A stretch of 55,227 nt of DNA from an uncultured Clostridia bacterium. GTDB lineage: Bacteria; Bacillota; Clostridia; TANB77; CAG-508. Positions 28,223 to 37,208 of the stretch are shown one piece after another (positions within the stretch are counted from its first letter, which is position 1; each line of letters starts with the position of its first letter). The stretch spans positions 1-55,227 of the forward strand of contig CAKPAB010000004.1 in NCBI GenBank assembly GCA_934132805.1. The letters run 5' to 3'. Position numbers and translations under genes: made by a program. Below the pieces are notes generated by a model. That model saw only the letters and a list, made by a program, of their open reading frames with translations, did no database searches and was not told the origin of the DNA.

Positions 28223-30052
28223 TTATTCAAAAATCACTTTGCTATCACTTGACTTAGATGTGTACACTTTTCCATCTACTGTATAGATAACATTTAACAC
28301 ATTATTATTATCTAAATAATCTGACCCTAAATTACTAATTTTTTGGTTTTCTCCATATCCTTCTATTTTTTCCCATTTCCACTCACCAGTCATATATGCT
28401 TCTCCATTTACTGTTAAACACGCAAAACATTTTGCATGTTTTCCATAGATTTTACTAACATTTGTAATTTCTTCAATTTTTACTGGTTTAGTACTGTCCT
28501 CTGTATGTTCTATTCCTAACTGTCCTTCATTATATCCCAAAACATACAACTCTCCTACAGCTGTTTTTGCACATATTCCACTTCCTGAACCCATGTCATC
28601 CATATTTGTCAAATCTTCTACTAAAACTGGTGTATTTTGATTTTCTTTATTTCCTATTCCTAGCTCTCCATCTCCATTATATCCCCATGAATATACTTTT
28701 CCATTTTGAGTTATAGCATATGTAAAACCATAGTTGCTTGTATATATTTTTTTAATATTTGTCAATTTTTCTATTTTAGTTGGTTTACTTTGATTTTCTT
28801 TATTCCCTATTCCTAATTGTCCATATTCATTATTTCCCCATGCATATGCTTCTCCATTTGCTGTTTTTGCATATACACTATTTCTTCCAAAATCCATTTC
28901 TTCGACATTTGTTAGTCCTTCTATTTTTACTGGTGTACTTTGATCTTCTGTATTACCTGTTCCTAATCGACCACAATAATTACTTCCCCATGCATATAGT
29001 TCTCCTGTTGTCATTTTAGCATATATATTTCCATAATCAGTATATATATCTTTTACATCTATTAAACTTTTTATTTTTACTGGGCTACTTTGATTTTCTG
29101 TATTTCCTATTCCTAATTGGCCACTATTATTTCTTCCCCATGTATACACTTCTCCATTCGTTGTTTTTACATATACAGAATATTCATCTAAATATACATT
29201 TTCTACATTCGAAAAATTTTTTATTTTAGTTGGAGTATTTTGATTTTCTGTATTTCCTATTCCTAATTGGCCATAATTATTATTCCCCCATACATATAGT
29301 TCTCCGCTTGTTGTTCTTGCATATGCACTACCAAAATAATTATTGCTAATATATATTTCTTCAACACTTGCTAGCCCTTCTATTTTTACTGGACTATTTT
29401 GATTTTCTGTATTTCCTAATCCTAATTGTCCATTGTAATTCTTTCCCCACGCATATACTTCTCCTTTGCTATTAATTATATACCAAATTCCAGAATCACC
29501 ATACATGTTTTTTATTTTTCCTACTTCAGGTATTTCTTCTCCAATTTTAGCTTCTTTCCATACCTCTTTTTCTTGTGTATCCATTTCCATTTTTACAAGT
29601 TTTTTGCTTTCTGTAACTCCATACTTTCCAATCAATTTTATAATTTTATTATCTGAGCCATCTCCTTTAGCAGTAGTTGTTATATTTCCATTTTTTTCTA
29701 TATCGTATTCACCATAGTCGCCTGTATATGTCCATGGTCCATTCCCTGTTAATGGCCCATTTAAATTACTTTTTGTAAATGCATCTTGTAAATTTTCTAT
29801 TGTTAATTCTCCTTCGCCTTCTATTGTTGCACTTGATACTGCCATTTTAACACTTTCATCTTCTTGTGCCATTGCTGTTTTCTCCTTTGCATCATTTGCT
29901 CTTGCAAATATTCCTGTATTGGTTAATGCTGATATTGTAATTCCTGCTAATATTAGCAAAATAATTATTGTAATTACTAATGCTATTAATGTTATACCTT
30001 TTCTGTTTTTGAACATTTTTTCATTATTTTGATTTTTTATTTTTTTACTCAT
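28223..30052 (-). CDS. RCC1-repeat protein with type IV pilin-like N-terminus
   Basis: 609 residues. The N-terminus RKGITLIALVITIIILLILAG resembles a class III (prepilin) signal: basic leader, Gly, then a long hydrophobic helix, but without the usual Glu at +5. After about 120 residues of pilin-like region come about seven RCC1-type repeats of about 50 residues built on GEVYAWGKNYNGQLGLGNTE, predicted to close a beta propeller. It is probably processed by a prepilin peptidase (an A24 member is at 50616) and displayed on the surface; ligand unknown. Ribosome site AGGAGGTCAATAA is optimal. A 34-residue peptide gene precedes it. Confidence 0.8.
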   Translation of the reverse strand: MSKKIKNQNNEKMFKNRKGITLIALVITIIILLILAGITISALTNTGIFARANDAKEKTAMAQEDESVKMAVSSATIEGEGELTIENLQDAFTKSNLNGPLTGNGPWTYTGDYGEYDIEKNGNITTTAKGDGSDNKIIKLIGKYGVTESKKLVKMEMDTQEKEVWKEAKIGEEIPEVGKIKNMYGDSGIWYIINSKGEVYAWGKNYNGQLGLGNTENQNSPVKIEGLASVEEIYISNNYFGSAYARTTSGELYVWGNNNYGQLGIGNTENQNTPTKIKNFSNVENVYLDEYSVYVKTTNGEVYTWGRNNSGQLGIGNTENQSSPVKIKSLIDVKDIYTDYGNIYAKMTTGELYAWGSNYCGRLGTGNTEDQSTPVKIEGLTNVEEMDFGRNSVYAKTANGEAYAWGNNEYGQLGIGNKENQSKPTKIEKLTNIKKIYTSNYGFTYAITQNGKVYSWGYNGDGELGIGNKENQNTPVLVEDLTNMDDMGSGSGICAKTAVGELYVLGYNEGQLGIEHTEDSTKPVKIEEITNVSKIYGKHAKCFACLTVNGEAYMTGEWKWEKIEGYGENQKISNLGSDYLDNNNVLNVIYTVDGKVYTSKSSDSKVIFE

Positions 30053-30116
30053 TTATTGACCTCCTGATATAAATAATATTAAAATTTAAAATAATTTTTG
30101 ATTTTTCTAGCTATTT

Positions 30117-30221
30117 TTATATTATAAGCTTTCTTATCTCTATTACGCTGTACGCTTTTTTATAGCTTTCTAAAGTGTAGCTCTCTACAGCCTCAAGAGT
30201 TTTAACGCACATCTTTTTCAT
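30117..30221 (-). CDS. Small peptide of 34 residues upstream of the RCC1 gene
   Basis: Sequence starts MKKMCVKTLEAVESYTLESY and ends IEIRKLII. Not recognised. Coding is supported by a strong ribosome site (GAGGGGTGATACAT-ATG) and a near-consensus promoter 30 bp upstream, with the RCC1 gene directly after it. One Cys, amphipathic helix-like, no signal peptide. It could be a leader peptide, a toxin or a peptide precursor; none can be chosen from sequence. Confidence 0.5.
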   Translation of the reverse strand: MKKMCVKTLEAVESYTLESYKKAYSVIEIRKLII

Positions 30222-30250
30222 ATGTATCACCCCTCTTTTCTTGTAACTAG

Positions 30251-30280
30251 AGTATATCATACTTTTAATACACTTATCAA
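30251..30280 (-). promoter_or_regulatory. Promoter of the 34-residue peptide/RCC1 unit
   Basis: Minus strand TTGATA (30280-30275), 18-bp spacer, TATACT (30256-30251). Confidence 0.65.
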
Positions 30281-30372
30281 TATTTTTGGTATTTTGATAC
30301 AAAATTGTAAAATATTTGAAATATTTTTGTAATATTTTCAATTAAAATCTTCCTTTTTCTTTACATTTATAG

Positions 30373-30378
30373 TATAAT
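30373..30378 (+). promoter_or_regulatory. -10 element of nfeD
   Basis: Perfect TATAAT about 32 bp before the nfeD start; the -35 region is weak. Confidence 0.5.
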
Positions 30379-30410
30379 ATAATTGTAGTTCAAAAAAGGA
30401 GATGTTTATT

Positions 30411-30728
30411 ATGTGGCAAATTTGTTTAATATTTGTGATATCATCAATAATATTAATATTTGCATCACTTCCAATTATCGGAAAATTTGTTGATGTCAAA
30501 AGAATAAATACAAATGTATATTCAATAATTGGGAAAAAAGCTCTAGTAACACAAACCATAAACCCAATTCAGTCAATTGGTCAAATAAAATTATATGGTG
30601 AAGTTTGGACTGCAGAAAGCGAAAACAATGAAATTATTGAAGAAGGCTCTGAAGTTGAAATTTTAGAGATAAAAGGTGTTAAAGCAATCGTCAAACCAAC
30701 AAAAATTCCAAGCAGTATTAACTGCTAA
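30411..30728 (+). CDS. nfeD: NfeD-like short membrane protein
   Basis: 105 residues: one N-terminal membrane helix (CLIFVISSIILIFASLPII) and a C-terminal OB-fold domain (IGKKALVTQTINPIQSIGQI, GEVWTAESENNEIIEEGS, VEILEIKGVKAIVKP), the short NfeD1b-like form. NfeD proteins pair with SPFH proteins in membrane microdomains, and an SPFH gene follows here. The ATG chosen has AAGGAG nine bases upstream; an earlier ATG abuts the same site. Confidence 0.88.
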   Translation: MWQICLIFVISSIILIFASLPIIGKFVDVKRINTNVYSIIGKKALVTQTINPIQSIGQIKLYGEVWTAESENNEIIEEGSEVEILEIKGVKAIVKPTKIPSSINC

Positions 30729-30860
30729 ATACAATTTACAATTGCAAACACAAATTAAAATTCAGTTATTAGTATTACTTTTTTAAGTATTTAAAATAAA
30801 ATAAACGCTACATAATCAAATTTTTTTAAGTACATAATTGTAGCAAAGGGAGGTTTTAAT

Positions 30861-31766
30861 ATGGCATTTTTAATAGTATTATTAGTTATAATATTAATTA
30901 TAGCATTTAAATCAATTAAAATTGTTAAACAAGCAGAGGTATATGTAATTGAAAGATTAGGTAAATTCTACAAGGTTGCAGATGCAGGTCTTACAATTAT
31001 AATTCCATTTTTTGACCACGTAAGAAGTGTAGTTAGTTTAAAACAACAAACAATGGATGTTCCACCTCAAGGAGTTATTACAAAAGATAATGTAACAATC
31101 ACAATAGACACTGTTGTGTTCTATCAAATAACAGACCCTGCAAAAGCAGTATATGAAATTCAAAGTTTGAAAAAAGGTATTGAATACCTAGCAATCACAA
31201 CAATTCGTGATATCATTGGTAAAATGGACTTAGATGAAACATTTAGTTCAAGAGATGGTATAAACAATCAATTAAGAGTTGTTCTTGATGAAGCTACTGA
31301 TAGATGGGGATGTAAAATTGATAGAGTTGAAATCAAAGATATTACACCACCTGCTGATATTAGGGATGCAATGGAAAAAGAAATGAATGCAGAAAGAAAT
31401 AAAAGAGCTTTAATTCTTGAATCTGAAGCTCAAAGACAATCTGCTATAACAATTGCCGAAGGTAAAAAACAAGCTGCCATTCTAGAAGCAGAAGCAGACA
31501 AAGAATCTAGAATTACTAGAGCTGCCGGTGAAGCACAAGCTATTAAAGAAGTTGCTGAAGCTAAGGCTAAAGAAATTCAAATGGTTTATGAAGCTATTAA
31601 GAAATCAGACCCTGATGAAAAATTAGTTCAATTAAAATCACTTGAAGCTTTAGAAAAAGTTGCTGATGGAGAAGCTAATAAAGTATTTATTCCTTTTGAA
31701 GCAACTAGTGCACTTTCAAGTTTAGGTGCAATCAAAGAAGTAATAAAAGATGAAAAGAAAAAATAA
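30861..31766 (+). CDS. SPFH/Band 7 (QmcA/stomatin-like) protein
   Basis: 301 residues: N-terminal membrane segment (LIVLLVIILIIAFKSIKI), Band 7 domain (KQAEVYVIERLGKFYKVAD, TMDVPPQGVITKDNVTITID, TRDIIGKMDLDETFSSRDGIN-like), then a coiled coil rich in AEA repeats (ILEAEADKESRITRAAGEAQ). It likely assembles into ring oligomers on the inner face of the membrane and works with NfeD. GGGAGG ribosome site. A good terminator follows. Confidence 0.92.
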   Translation: MAFLIVLLVIILIIAFKSIKIVKQAEVYVIERLGKFYKVADAGLTIIIPFFDHVRSVVSLKQQTMDVPPQGVITKDNVTITIDTVVFYQITDPAKAVYEIQSLKKGIEYLAITTIRDIIGKMDLDETFSSRDGINNQLRVVLDEATDRWGCKIDRVEIKDITPPADIRDAMEKEMNAERNKRALILESEAQRQSAITIAEGKKQAAILEAEADKESRITRAAGEAQAIKEVAEAKAKEIQMVYEAIKKSDPDEKLVQLKSLEALEKVADGEANKVFIPFEATSALSSLGAIKEVIKDEKKK

Positions 31767-31770
31767 GAAC

Positions 31771-31812
31771 ATCGGGATTAAGTGGTTACCACTCCAAATC
31801 CCGATTTTTTTA
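31771..31812 (+). terminator. Terminator after the SPFH gene
   Basis: ATCGGGATT pairs with AATCCCGAT followed by a T-run; the loop holds the palindrome GTGGTTACCAC. Confidence 0.9.
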
Positions 31813-33516
31813 CATTTGTTCTGGCATTTCTATCCCTAATAATTTTGCACCTTGTTTTAGAACTTGTGATGTTGCATAAGTTAAATAAACACGTGCATCT
31901 TGAATATATTTATCTTCTACAATAATTTTGTTTTCATTATAAAAACCACTATACGCTTTTGACAAATCAATTAAATACCTTGCTAATATAGATGGCTCAT
32001 TTTTTTCTGTAACCTGTATTAATATATCTTCAAAATTATAAATTAATTTTAAAATTGCCATTGAATAATCATCTACTAAATTATCTATTTCTATATCTTT
32101 TATTTTTGGTAAATATCCTGCTTTTTCTAATACACTTTTTGTTCTAACATATGTATATTGAATATATGGGCCTGTTTCACCTTGGAAATTTAATATTGTA
32201 CTCCAGTCAAATACTTCATCTTTTATTCTTGATGCTGACATATCATTAAATATGACTGCACCTATTCCAACTTTTTTAGCAACTTCTTCTTTATTTTCTA
32301 AGCCTGGATTTTTTTGCTCTATTATTTCTTTTGCTCTAGAAATAGCTTCATTTAGCAATTCTTCAAGTTTGATAATATTTCCTTCTCTTGTTGACATTTT
32401 TCCTTCTGGTAATAATACCATTCCAAATGATACATGCTCTAACCCTTTTGTATATTTTTCATTCAAGCCTAAAAGTTTCGCTACTTCAAATACTTGTTTA
32501 AAGTGTAATACTTGTTCATATGATGTTACATATAATGCTTTATCAAAATCATATGTTCTAGCTCTATATAATATAGCAGCTAAGTCTCTTGTTGCATATG
32601 TTGTAGAGCCATTTGATTTTTCTATTATGCATGGAGTATTTATTCCTTTATCTTCTAAATCTATTATTTTTGCACCTTGTGATTCTATTAATTTCCCAGT
32701 TCTTTGTAATATATCTATTACTTCTGGCATTTTATCAGAATAGAATGATTCTCCATTCCATGAGTCAAATTGACTTCCAAGTAAATCATATACTTTTTGG
32801 AATTCTTGTAAACTTAGTTCTCTAAATTTTTTCCAAATTTCTACACAATACGAATCTCCATCTTCTAGTTTTTTAAAGTTATTTCTACAATTTTCTAATA
32901 TTTGTTCATCATTTTTACATGCTTCATTTATTCTTATATAAATTTTTGTTAATTCATTTATTGGGTCTTTTTCGATGTCATATTCTTTTCCCCACATTTT
33001 ATATCCTTCTATTAATTTTCCAAATTGTGTTCCATAATCCCCCAAATGATTAACGCCCGTCACATTATATCCTAAATATTTATAAATGTTATATAATGCT
33101 CCACCTATTACTGTCGAACGTAAATGACCAATATGGAATGGTTTTGCAATATTAGGTGCAGAATAATCTATTACAATGTTTTTCCCTTTTCCTATTTCTG
33201 ATCTTCCATATTGTTCTGTTTTTGATATTTCCTCAATCACTTCTTTTGCCAATATTGATTTATTTATGAAAAAGTTTAAATATCCACCTACTACTTCTAT
33301 TTTTTCTATTTCTTCTGTTTTTTCGATTTTCTCTTTTATTTCATTTGCTATGGCTGGTGGTGCTTTTCTTAGTTCTTTTGCTAACTTAAAACATGGAAAT
33401 GCATAATCACCATTTTTACTATCTTTTGGCGTTTCTATGTAACTTTCTAGCTCTTTTTCATTTATATTTGTTGTTTTTGATATTTGTTTTGCTATTATTT
33501 GCTTTAAATTTTTCAA
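31810..33516 (-). CDS. argS: Arginyl-tRNA synthetase
   Basis: Class I synthetase, 568 residues. N-terminal Add-1 domain (NGDYAFPCFKLAKELRKAP), HIGH motif in APNIAKPFHIGHLRSTVIGG near residue 125, MSTREGN loop (KMSTREGNIIKLEELL) and the C-terminal DALR anticodon domain (LLIDLSKAYSGFY-like, ending KLLGIEMPEQM). It charges all tRNA-Arg species present; this is relevant to the CGG observation, because the tRNA set, not ArgRS, would decide whether CGG is read. No tRNA-Arg gene is in the window. Convergent with the SPFH gene. Confidence 0.97.
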   Translation of the reverse strand: MKNLKQIIAKQISKTTNINEKELESYIETPKDSKNGDYAFPCFKLAKELRKAPPAIANEIKEKIEKTEEIEKIEVVGGYLNFFINKSILAKEVIEEISKTEQYGRSEIGKGKNIVIDYSAPNIAKPFHIGHLRSTVIGGALYNIYKYLGYNVTGVNHLGDYGTQFGKLIEGYKMWGKEYDIEKDPINELTKIYIRINEACKNDEQILENCRNNFKKLEDGDSYCVEIWKKFRELSLQEFQKVYDLLGSQFDSWNGESFYSDKMPEVIDILQRTGKLIESQGAKIIDLEDKGINTPCIIEKSNGSTTYATRDLAAILYRARTYDFDKALYVTSYEQVLHFKQVFEVAKLLGLNEKYTKGLEHVSFGMVLLPEGKMSTREGNIIKLEELLNEAISRAKEIIEQKNPGLENKEEVAKKVGIGAVIFNDMSASRIKDEVFDWSTILNFQGETGPYIQYTYVRTKSVLEKAGYLPKIKDIEIDNLVDDYSMAILKLIYNFEDILIQVTEKNEPSILARYLIDLSKAYSGFYNENKIIVEDKYIQDARVYLTYATSQVLKQGAKLLGIEMPEQM

Positions 33517-33579
33517 TTGTTTTTATTCCTCCCTAACTTGTAATATATCAGCATACATTTCATTTGAAATAAAAATCAT

Positions 33580-34152
33580 TTATATTTCTTTTTCTAACCT
33601 TTGTTCATTTTCTATAATAGTCATAATTATTTGAACAGTTTTTTCCAAGTCATCATTTTTTATAACATAATCATATAAACTAATTTTTGATTCTTCATAC
33701 TCCAATCTACTTAAACGCAATTGCATATCTGCCTCTGACAAGTTATCTCCACGATTAATAAGTCTATTTTTTAATTCTTCCTTATCCACTTTCAAAAATA
33801 TTGTAACCAACTTGGTATCATTTCCCAGCATTTTAATTAAATTTTCTGTTCCATTAACCTCTATATCCTTTACAATAATTTTTCCGCTTTGAATTTTTTC
33901 GTTCATCAATTTTTTTGAAGTTCCATAATAATTCTCATGATGTAAATCATATTCATAAAATTCATCATTTTTAATTTTTTCCTTAAATACTTCTTTTGTT
34001 ACAAAATGGTATTGTATCCCTTCTTCTTCACCTGGTCTTGGCTCTCTAGATGTAAAAGATGGAAGTGATATAACATTTTCCATCCTTTTAATTAGTTCTT
34101 TTTTTATTGTATCTTTTCCTGCACCAGAAACTCCTGATAATATTACTAGCAT
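33580..34152 (-). CDS. gmk: Guanylate kinase
   Basis: Phosphorylates GMP to GDP. 190 residues, usual size. P-loop LSGVSGAGKDTI, GMP-binding TSREPRPGEEEGIQYHFV, ENYYGTSKK, and the lid RGDNLSEADMQLRLSR. The Lys of the P-loop is followed by Asp-Thr rather than the common Ser-Thr. I start at MLVILSGV; an ATG four codons earlier abuts GAAGGG. Order remA-rpoZ-gmk differs from remA-gmk-rpoZ in B. subtilis. Confidence 0.93.
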   Translation of the reverse strand: MLVILSGVSGAGKDTIKKELIKRMENVISLPSFTSREPRPGEEEGIQYHFVTKEVFKEKIKNDEFYEYDLHHENYYGTSKKLMNEKIQSGKIIVKDIEVNGTENLIKMLGNDTKLVTIFLKVDKEELKNRLINRGDNLSEADMQLRLSRLEYEESKISLYDYVIKNDDLEKTVQIIMTIIENEQRLEKEI

Positions 34153-34216
34153 TTTTAAATTCATCCCTTCTCAACGGTTTTAATCAAATATATCATTTTC
34201 AAATTCCTACCGTTTT

Positions 34217-34474
34217 TTATTCTTCACTATTTGTTTCTACTGATGTTCCCTCTGCTTCTTTGTTTTCCTCTTCCACATTATCTTCCCTTACAATTTCAAC
34301 TTTTCCTTCTGCAATTTCATTTGCTGCTAATGTTACAGGAGATTCTTCTTTTACCTTTGTTAATGGTTTATCTCCCATTGATAATTGTCTTGCTCTTTTT
34401 GATGTTGCTATTACTAGCTCATATCTGTTATTCGCTTTCTTTAATAATTCTGTAACTGTTGGTTTTACTATCAT
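34217..34474 (-). CDS. rpoZ: RNA polymerase omega subunit
   Basis: 85 residues. The conserved core KPTVTELLKKANNRYELVIA, then TSKRARQL, PLTKVKEESPVTLAANEIAEGKV, followed by a Glu-rich C-terminal tail. Omega stabilises the beta-prime subunit. The ribosome site is AGGAGGAAAAG. Between remA and gmk. Confidence 0.93.
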   Translation of the reverse strand: MIVKPTVTELLKKANNRYELVIATSKRARQLSMGDKPLTKVKEESPVTLAANEIAEGKVEIVREDNVEEENKEAEGTSVETNSEE

Positions 34475-34495
34475 TTTCTTTTCCTCCTAATTTTT

Positions 34496-34768
34496 TTAAT
34501 CTTCATCTTGTAACTGTACTGATGCTGCTGTTATATCTTTATCTAACCTTCCTGCCACTGTTTCTGGCTGGACTGCTGATAATATAATATGACCTGAATC
34601 TGTTATTATTACAGCTCTTGTTCTTCTACCACATGTTGCATCTACTGCATTTTTGTCATCTTTTGCCTCTTGAACCATTCTTTTTATTGGTGCTGATTCT
34701 GGGCTTACAATTGCTACTATTCTATCTGCTGAAACTATATTTCCAAATCCTATGTTTACTAATTGCAT
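34496..34768 (-). CDS. remA: RemA/DUF370 transcriptional regulator
   Basis: 90 residues, family usual. LVNIGFGNIVSADRIVAIVS, SAPIKRMVQEAKD, DATCGRRTRAVIITDSGHII. In B. subtilis RemA is a DNA-binding ring protein that activates matrix and osmoprotectant genes; in spore-formers it is very commonly upstream of gmk. Conserved context (remA-rpoZ-gmk) supports the call. Confidence 0.93.
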   Translation of the reverse strand: MQLVNIGFGNIVSADRIVAIVSPESAPIKRMVQEAKDDKNAVDATCGRRTRAVIITDSGHIILSAVQPETVAGRLDKDITAASVQLQDED

Positions 34769-34793
34769 TTTTCACAACCCTTTCTTTTTATAA

Positions 34794-35519
34794 TTATTTT
34801 CCTTCATTTTTTGTCACTTTTTTTCTTGGCTTCTTTTCATTTGTTTTTTCTTCTGTTTCATTTTCTTTTTTCTTTTTTGTTGTTTTCTTTTTTGCTGGCT
34901 CTTCTACCCTTTCTTGCTTTTTTATTGTTTTTTCTACTTTTTCCTGTTTTTTTACTTTTTCTTCTGCTTTACTTTCTTTTTTCTTTCTTGTTGTCTTTTT
35001 CTTTGTATTTTCTTCTGTTTTGATTTTTTCATTTTTATATTCTGTTTTATCTTCTATTTTCTTTTTTGTTGCTTCTTTTTTTGCTGGCTCATCTTTTTTT
35101 ACAATTTCTTTTATATCACTAAAATCTTCTGCTATTTCTTTTCTTCCTTTTGTATATATAATAATACACTTTAATATAAAATATATAGAGAAAACATATG
35201 CAGCTGCCAATAAATATCTCTCAAATTCAAAATGAAACTTTTTAGTAATATGCTGGCACGTTAAGGTAAAAGTCGAAATTGCCAATGTTTCAATTCCTTG
35301 TATGGCTAAATCATCATCGTCTTTTTTATATGCCACCTCAAAAATAAAAATTGTTATAAATAAGAAAATCATTGTGCATAATTGTATTCCTCTTTCAAAA
35401 TACATAGAATTTACATTTTCATACGCTCTATTAAGTACAAAAAAATATAACAATATTATTATTGCTTTTAAAATATTTAAATATATTTTTTTCATATGTT
35501 TATCTTTTACTTCTTTCAT
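34794..35519 (-). CDS. Membrane protein with Lys/Glu-rich histone-like tail
   Basis: 241 residues from an ATG with AAGG ten bases upstream. Four hydrophobic helices (ILKAIIILLYFFVL, LCTMIFLFITIFIFEVA, IETLAISTFTLTC, YLLAAAYVFSIYFILKCIIIY) are followed by a cytoplasmic tail of about 110 residues of KKKTTKKKKE-type repeats resembling histone H1 or a disordered nucleic-acid-binding tail. I do not recognise the family. It sits between rsmE and remA. The tail's low complexity makes long antisense frames that are not genes. Confidence 0.65.
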   Translation of the reverse strand: MKEVKDKHMKKIYLNILKAIIILLYFFVLNRAYENVNSMYFERGIQLCTMIFLFITIFIFEVAYKKDDDDLAIQGIETLAISTFTLTCQHITKKFHFEFERYLLAAAYVFSIYFILKCIIIYTKGRKEIAEDFSDIKEIVKKDEPAKKEATKKKIEDKTEYKNEKIKTEENTKKKTTRKKKESKAEEKVKKQEKVEKTIKKQERVEEPAKKKTTKKKKENETEEKTNEKKPRKKVTKNEGK

Positions 35520-35586
35520 TTTCGTTAAACCTTGTTCCCTCCTCAGCACAACTCTATTTATTTCTATAGTCTTATTTGCATTTTTA

Positions 35587-36345
35587 TTAATTTTCTAATT
35601 CATACATAATAATGCTTAAAACATTTAGTGCTACTGTTTCTGTTCTTAAAATTCTGTTGCCTAATGTAATTATGCTAGCTCCTTTTTGTTGTAACAAATC
35701 AACATCTTTTTCTTCTAGACCACCTTCTGGCCCTATAACAAGCCCTATTTTTATTTTGGCATTTGTTGAATTGTATTTATTTTTTATTTTCTTTAACTGC
35801 TCTTTTAGTGTATTTTTCTTTTCATTTTCATATGCTACTAACACTATATCATATTTTTCAATTAAATTACATAGATTTTTAATATTTATTACATTATTTA
35901 TTTTTGGTATAATATCTCTTCCGCATTGTTTTGCAGCTACTTCTGATATTTTTTGCCATCTGTCTATTTTTTTTATTTTGTCTTTATCATTCAATTTGAC
36001 TACACATCTTTTCATTTCAACAGGTGTTATATCATGAACTCCTAACTCTACAGATTTCTGAATTACATATTCCATCTTGTCTGCTTTTGGTAAGCCTTGA
36101 AATATTGTTACTTCCACATTGGTTTCTGTTTGTTCTTCTATTTTGCTCTTAATTTCACATATTATTTTTTCATTTTCTATTGATTGTATTTGACATAGGT
36201 AGTTCTCTTTATTTTGTTTATTACATATTTGTAATTCGTCTCCTATTTTTCCCCTTAATACTTTTTTTATGTGATTTAAGTCTTGGCCAATTATTGCTAT
36301 TTGATTGTTTTTTATTTGTTCTTGTTCTACAAAAAATTTGGGCAT
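35587..36345 (-). CDS. rsmE: 16S rRNA (uracil1498-N3)-methyltransferase
   Basis: SPOUT-class methyltransferase modifying U1498 in the decoding site of 16S rRNA. 252 residues. N-terminal PUA-like domain (MPKFFVEQEQ, HIKKVLRGKIGDEL), SPOUT domain with GLPKADKMEYVIQKSVELGV, IGPEGGLEEKDV and the knot motif LGNRILRTETVALNVLSI. Start at MPKFFVEQ with GGAGG upstream. A clean promoter lies at 36397-36425. Confidence 0.95.
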   Translation of the reverse strand: MPKFFVEQEQIKNNQIAIIGQDLNHIKKVLRGKIGDELQICNKQNKENYLCQIQSIENEKIICEIKSKIEEQTETNVEVTIFQGLPKADKMEYVIQKSVELGVHDITPVEMKRCVVKLNDKDKIKKIDRWQKISEVAAKQCGRDIIPKINNVINIKNLCNLIEKYDIVLVAYENEKKNTLKEQLKKIKNKYNSTNAKIKIGLVIGPEGGLEEKDVDLLQQKGASIITLGNRILRTETVALNVLSIIMYELEN

Positions 36346-36396
36346 TTTTTCCTCCAAGTGAGTTTTTTCTATTTTTTACGTTTTAACAATGTATAA

Positions 36397-36425
36397 ATTA
36401 TATCATATAAATTAGAATTTTTCAA
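36397..36425 (-). promoter_or_regulatory. rsmE promoter
   Basis: Minus strand TTGAAA (36425-36420), 17-bp spacer, TATAAT (36402-36397), 52 bp upstream of the ATG. Confidence 0.7.
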
Positions 36426-36520
36426 ATTTTTTTAAATCTTATTTCCACTATTACATTTTAACAAAAAAATAATAAATTATCAATAGTTTATGCCTTTGTT
36501 TATTTAAAATTTATCCGTTC

Positions 36521-36554
36521 AAAAAAGAACTCTAAATATTGTTTTTAGAGTTCT
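36521..36554 (-). terminator. Terminator after rubrerythrin
   Basis: AAGAACTCTAAA pairs with TTTAGAGTTCTT, followed by six T on the minus strand. Confidence 0.88.
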
Positions 36555-36571
36555 TTCTATACCACTTTATT

Positions 36572-37111
36572 TTAATAATTTTCAGCTTTTATTTCAAAGT
36601 AAGCTTTTGGATGATTACATACTGGACAAATTTCTGGAGCATTTTTTCCAATTACAATATGTCCACAATTTCTACATTTCCATATTCTGTCTCCGTCTCT
36701 ACTAAATACTAGTCCATTTTCTACATTTTCTAATAATTTTAAGTATCTTTCTTCATGTTCTTTTTCTATTTTTGCAACTGCTGAGAATAGATATGCTATA
36801 TGGTCAAAGCCTTCTTCTTTAGCTTCTTGTGCCATTCTGTCATACATGTCTGTCCATTCGTAATTTTCTCCTTCTGCTGCTGCTTTTAAGTTTTCTTCTG
36901 TTGTTTTTATGTCTCCACCTTGTAATAGTTTAAACCACATTTTTGCATGTTCCTTTTCGTTATCTGCTGTTTCTTGGAATATGGCTGCTATTTGCTCATA
37001 TCCTTCTTTTTTTGCTTTACTTGCAAAGTATGTGTATTTGTTTCTTGCTTGTGATTCTCCTGCAAATGCCTCTAATAAGTTTTTTTCTGTTTTTGATCCT
37101 TTTAATTCCAT
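36572..37111 (-). CDS. rbr: Rubrerythrin
   Basis: Peroxide-reducing diiron protein of anaerobes. 179 residues. The ferritin-like domain has AFAGESQARNKYTYFASKAK, ETADNEKEHAKMWF and the second EKEHEERY helix with iron ligands; the C-terminal rubredoxin domain has CRNCGHIVIGKNAPEICPVC. Likely role in oxygen/peroxide defence. Own promoter (TTGACA at 37208-37203 with TATAAA-like -10) and terminator. Consistent with an obligate anaerobe. Confidence 0.96.
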   Translation of the reverse strand: MELKGSKTEKNLLEAFAGESQARNKYTYFASKAKKEGYEQIAAIFQETADNEKEHAKMWFKLLQGGDIKTTEENLKAAAEGENYEWTDMYDRMAQEAKEEGFDHIAYLFSAVAKIEKEHEERYLKLLENVENGLVFSRDGDRIWKCRNCGHIVIGKNAPEICPVCNHPKAYFEIKAENY

Positions 37112-37179
37112 TTTTATTTTCCTCCTCTTTATTATTGTTTCCTTTAATTTTGCTGTTAAACAGTTATTTTGTAATTTAG

Positions 37180-37208
37180 AGTTTATATCATATTAATGGT
37201 TTTGTCAA
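37180..37208 (-). promoter_or_regulatory. Rubrerythrin promoter
   Basis: TTGACA (37208-37203) on the minus strand, with TATAAA after 15 bp or TAAACT after 17 bp. No Per/Fur-type operator was recognised. Confidence 0.5.

Noticed and set aside
28780..29460. Regularly spaced repeats of about 160 bp resembling an array
   Set aside because: They are the coding repeats of the RCC1 protein in one open frame, with no constant direct repeat or unique spacers. No CRISPR array was seen in the window.
34618..35235. Long plus-strand frame rich in Phe/Leu/Ser
   Set aside because: It is the antisense of the Lys/Glu-rich tail of the membrane protein and of remA; composition is explained by the complement of AAA/GAA-rich DNA.
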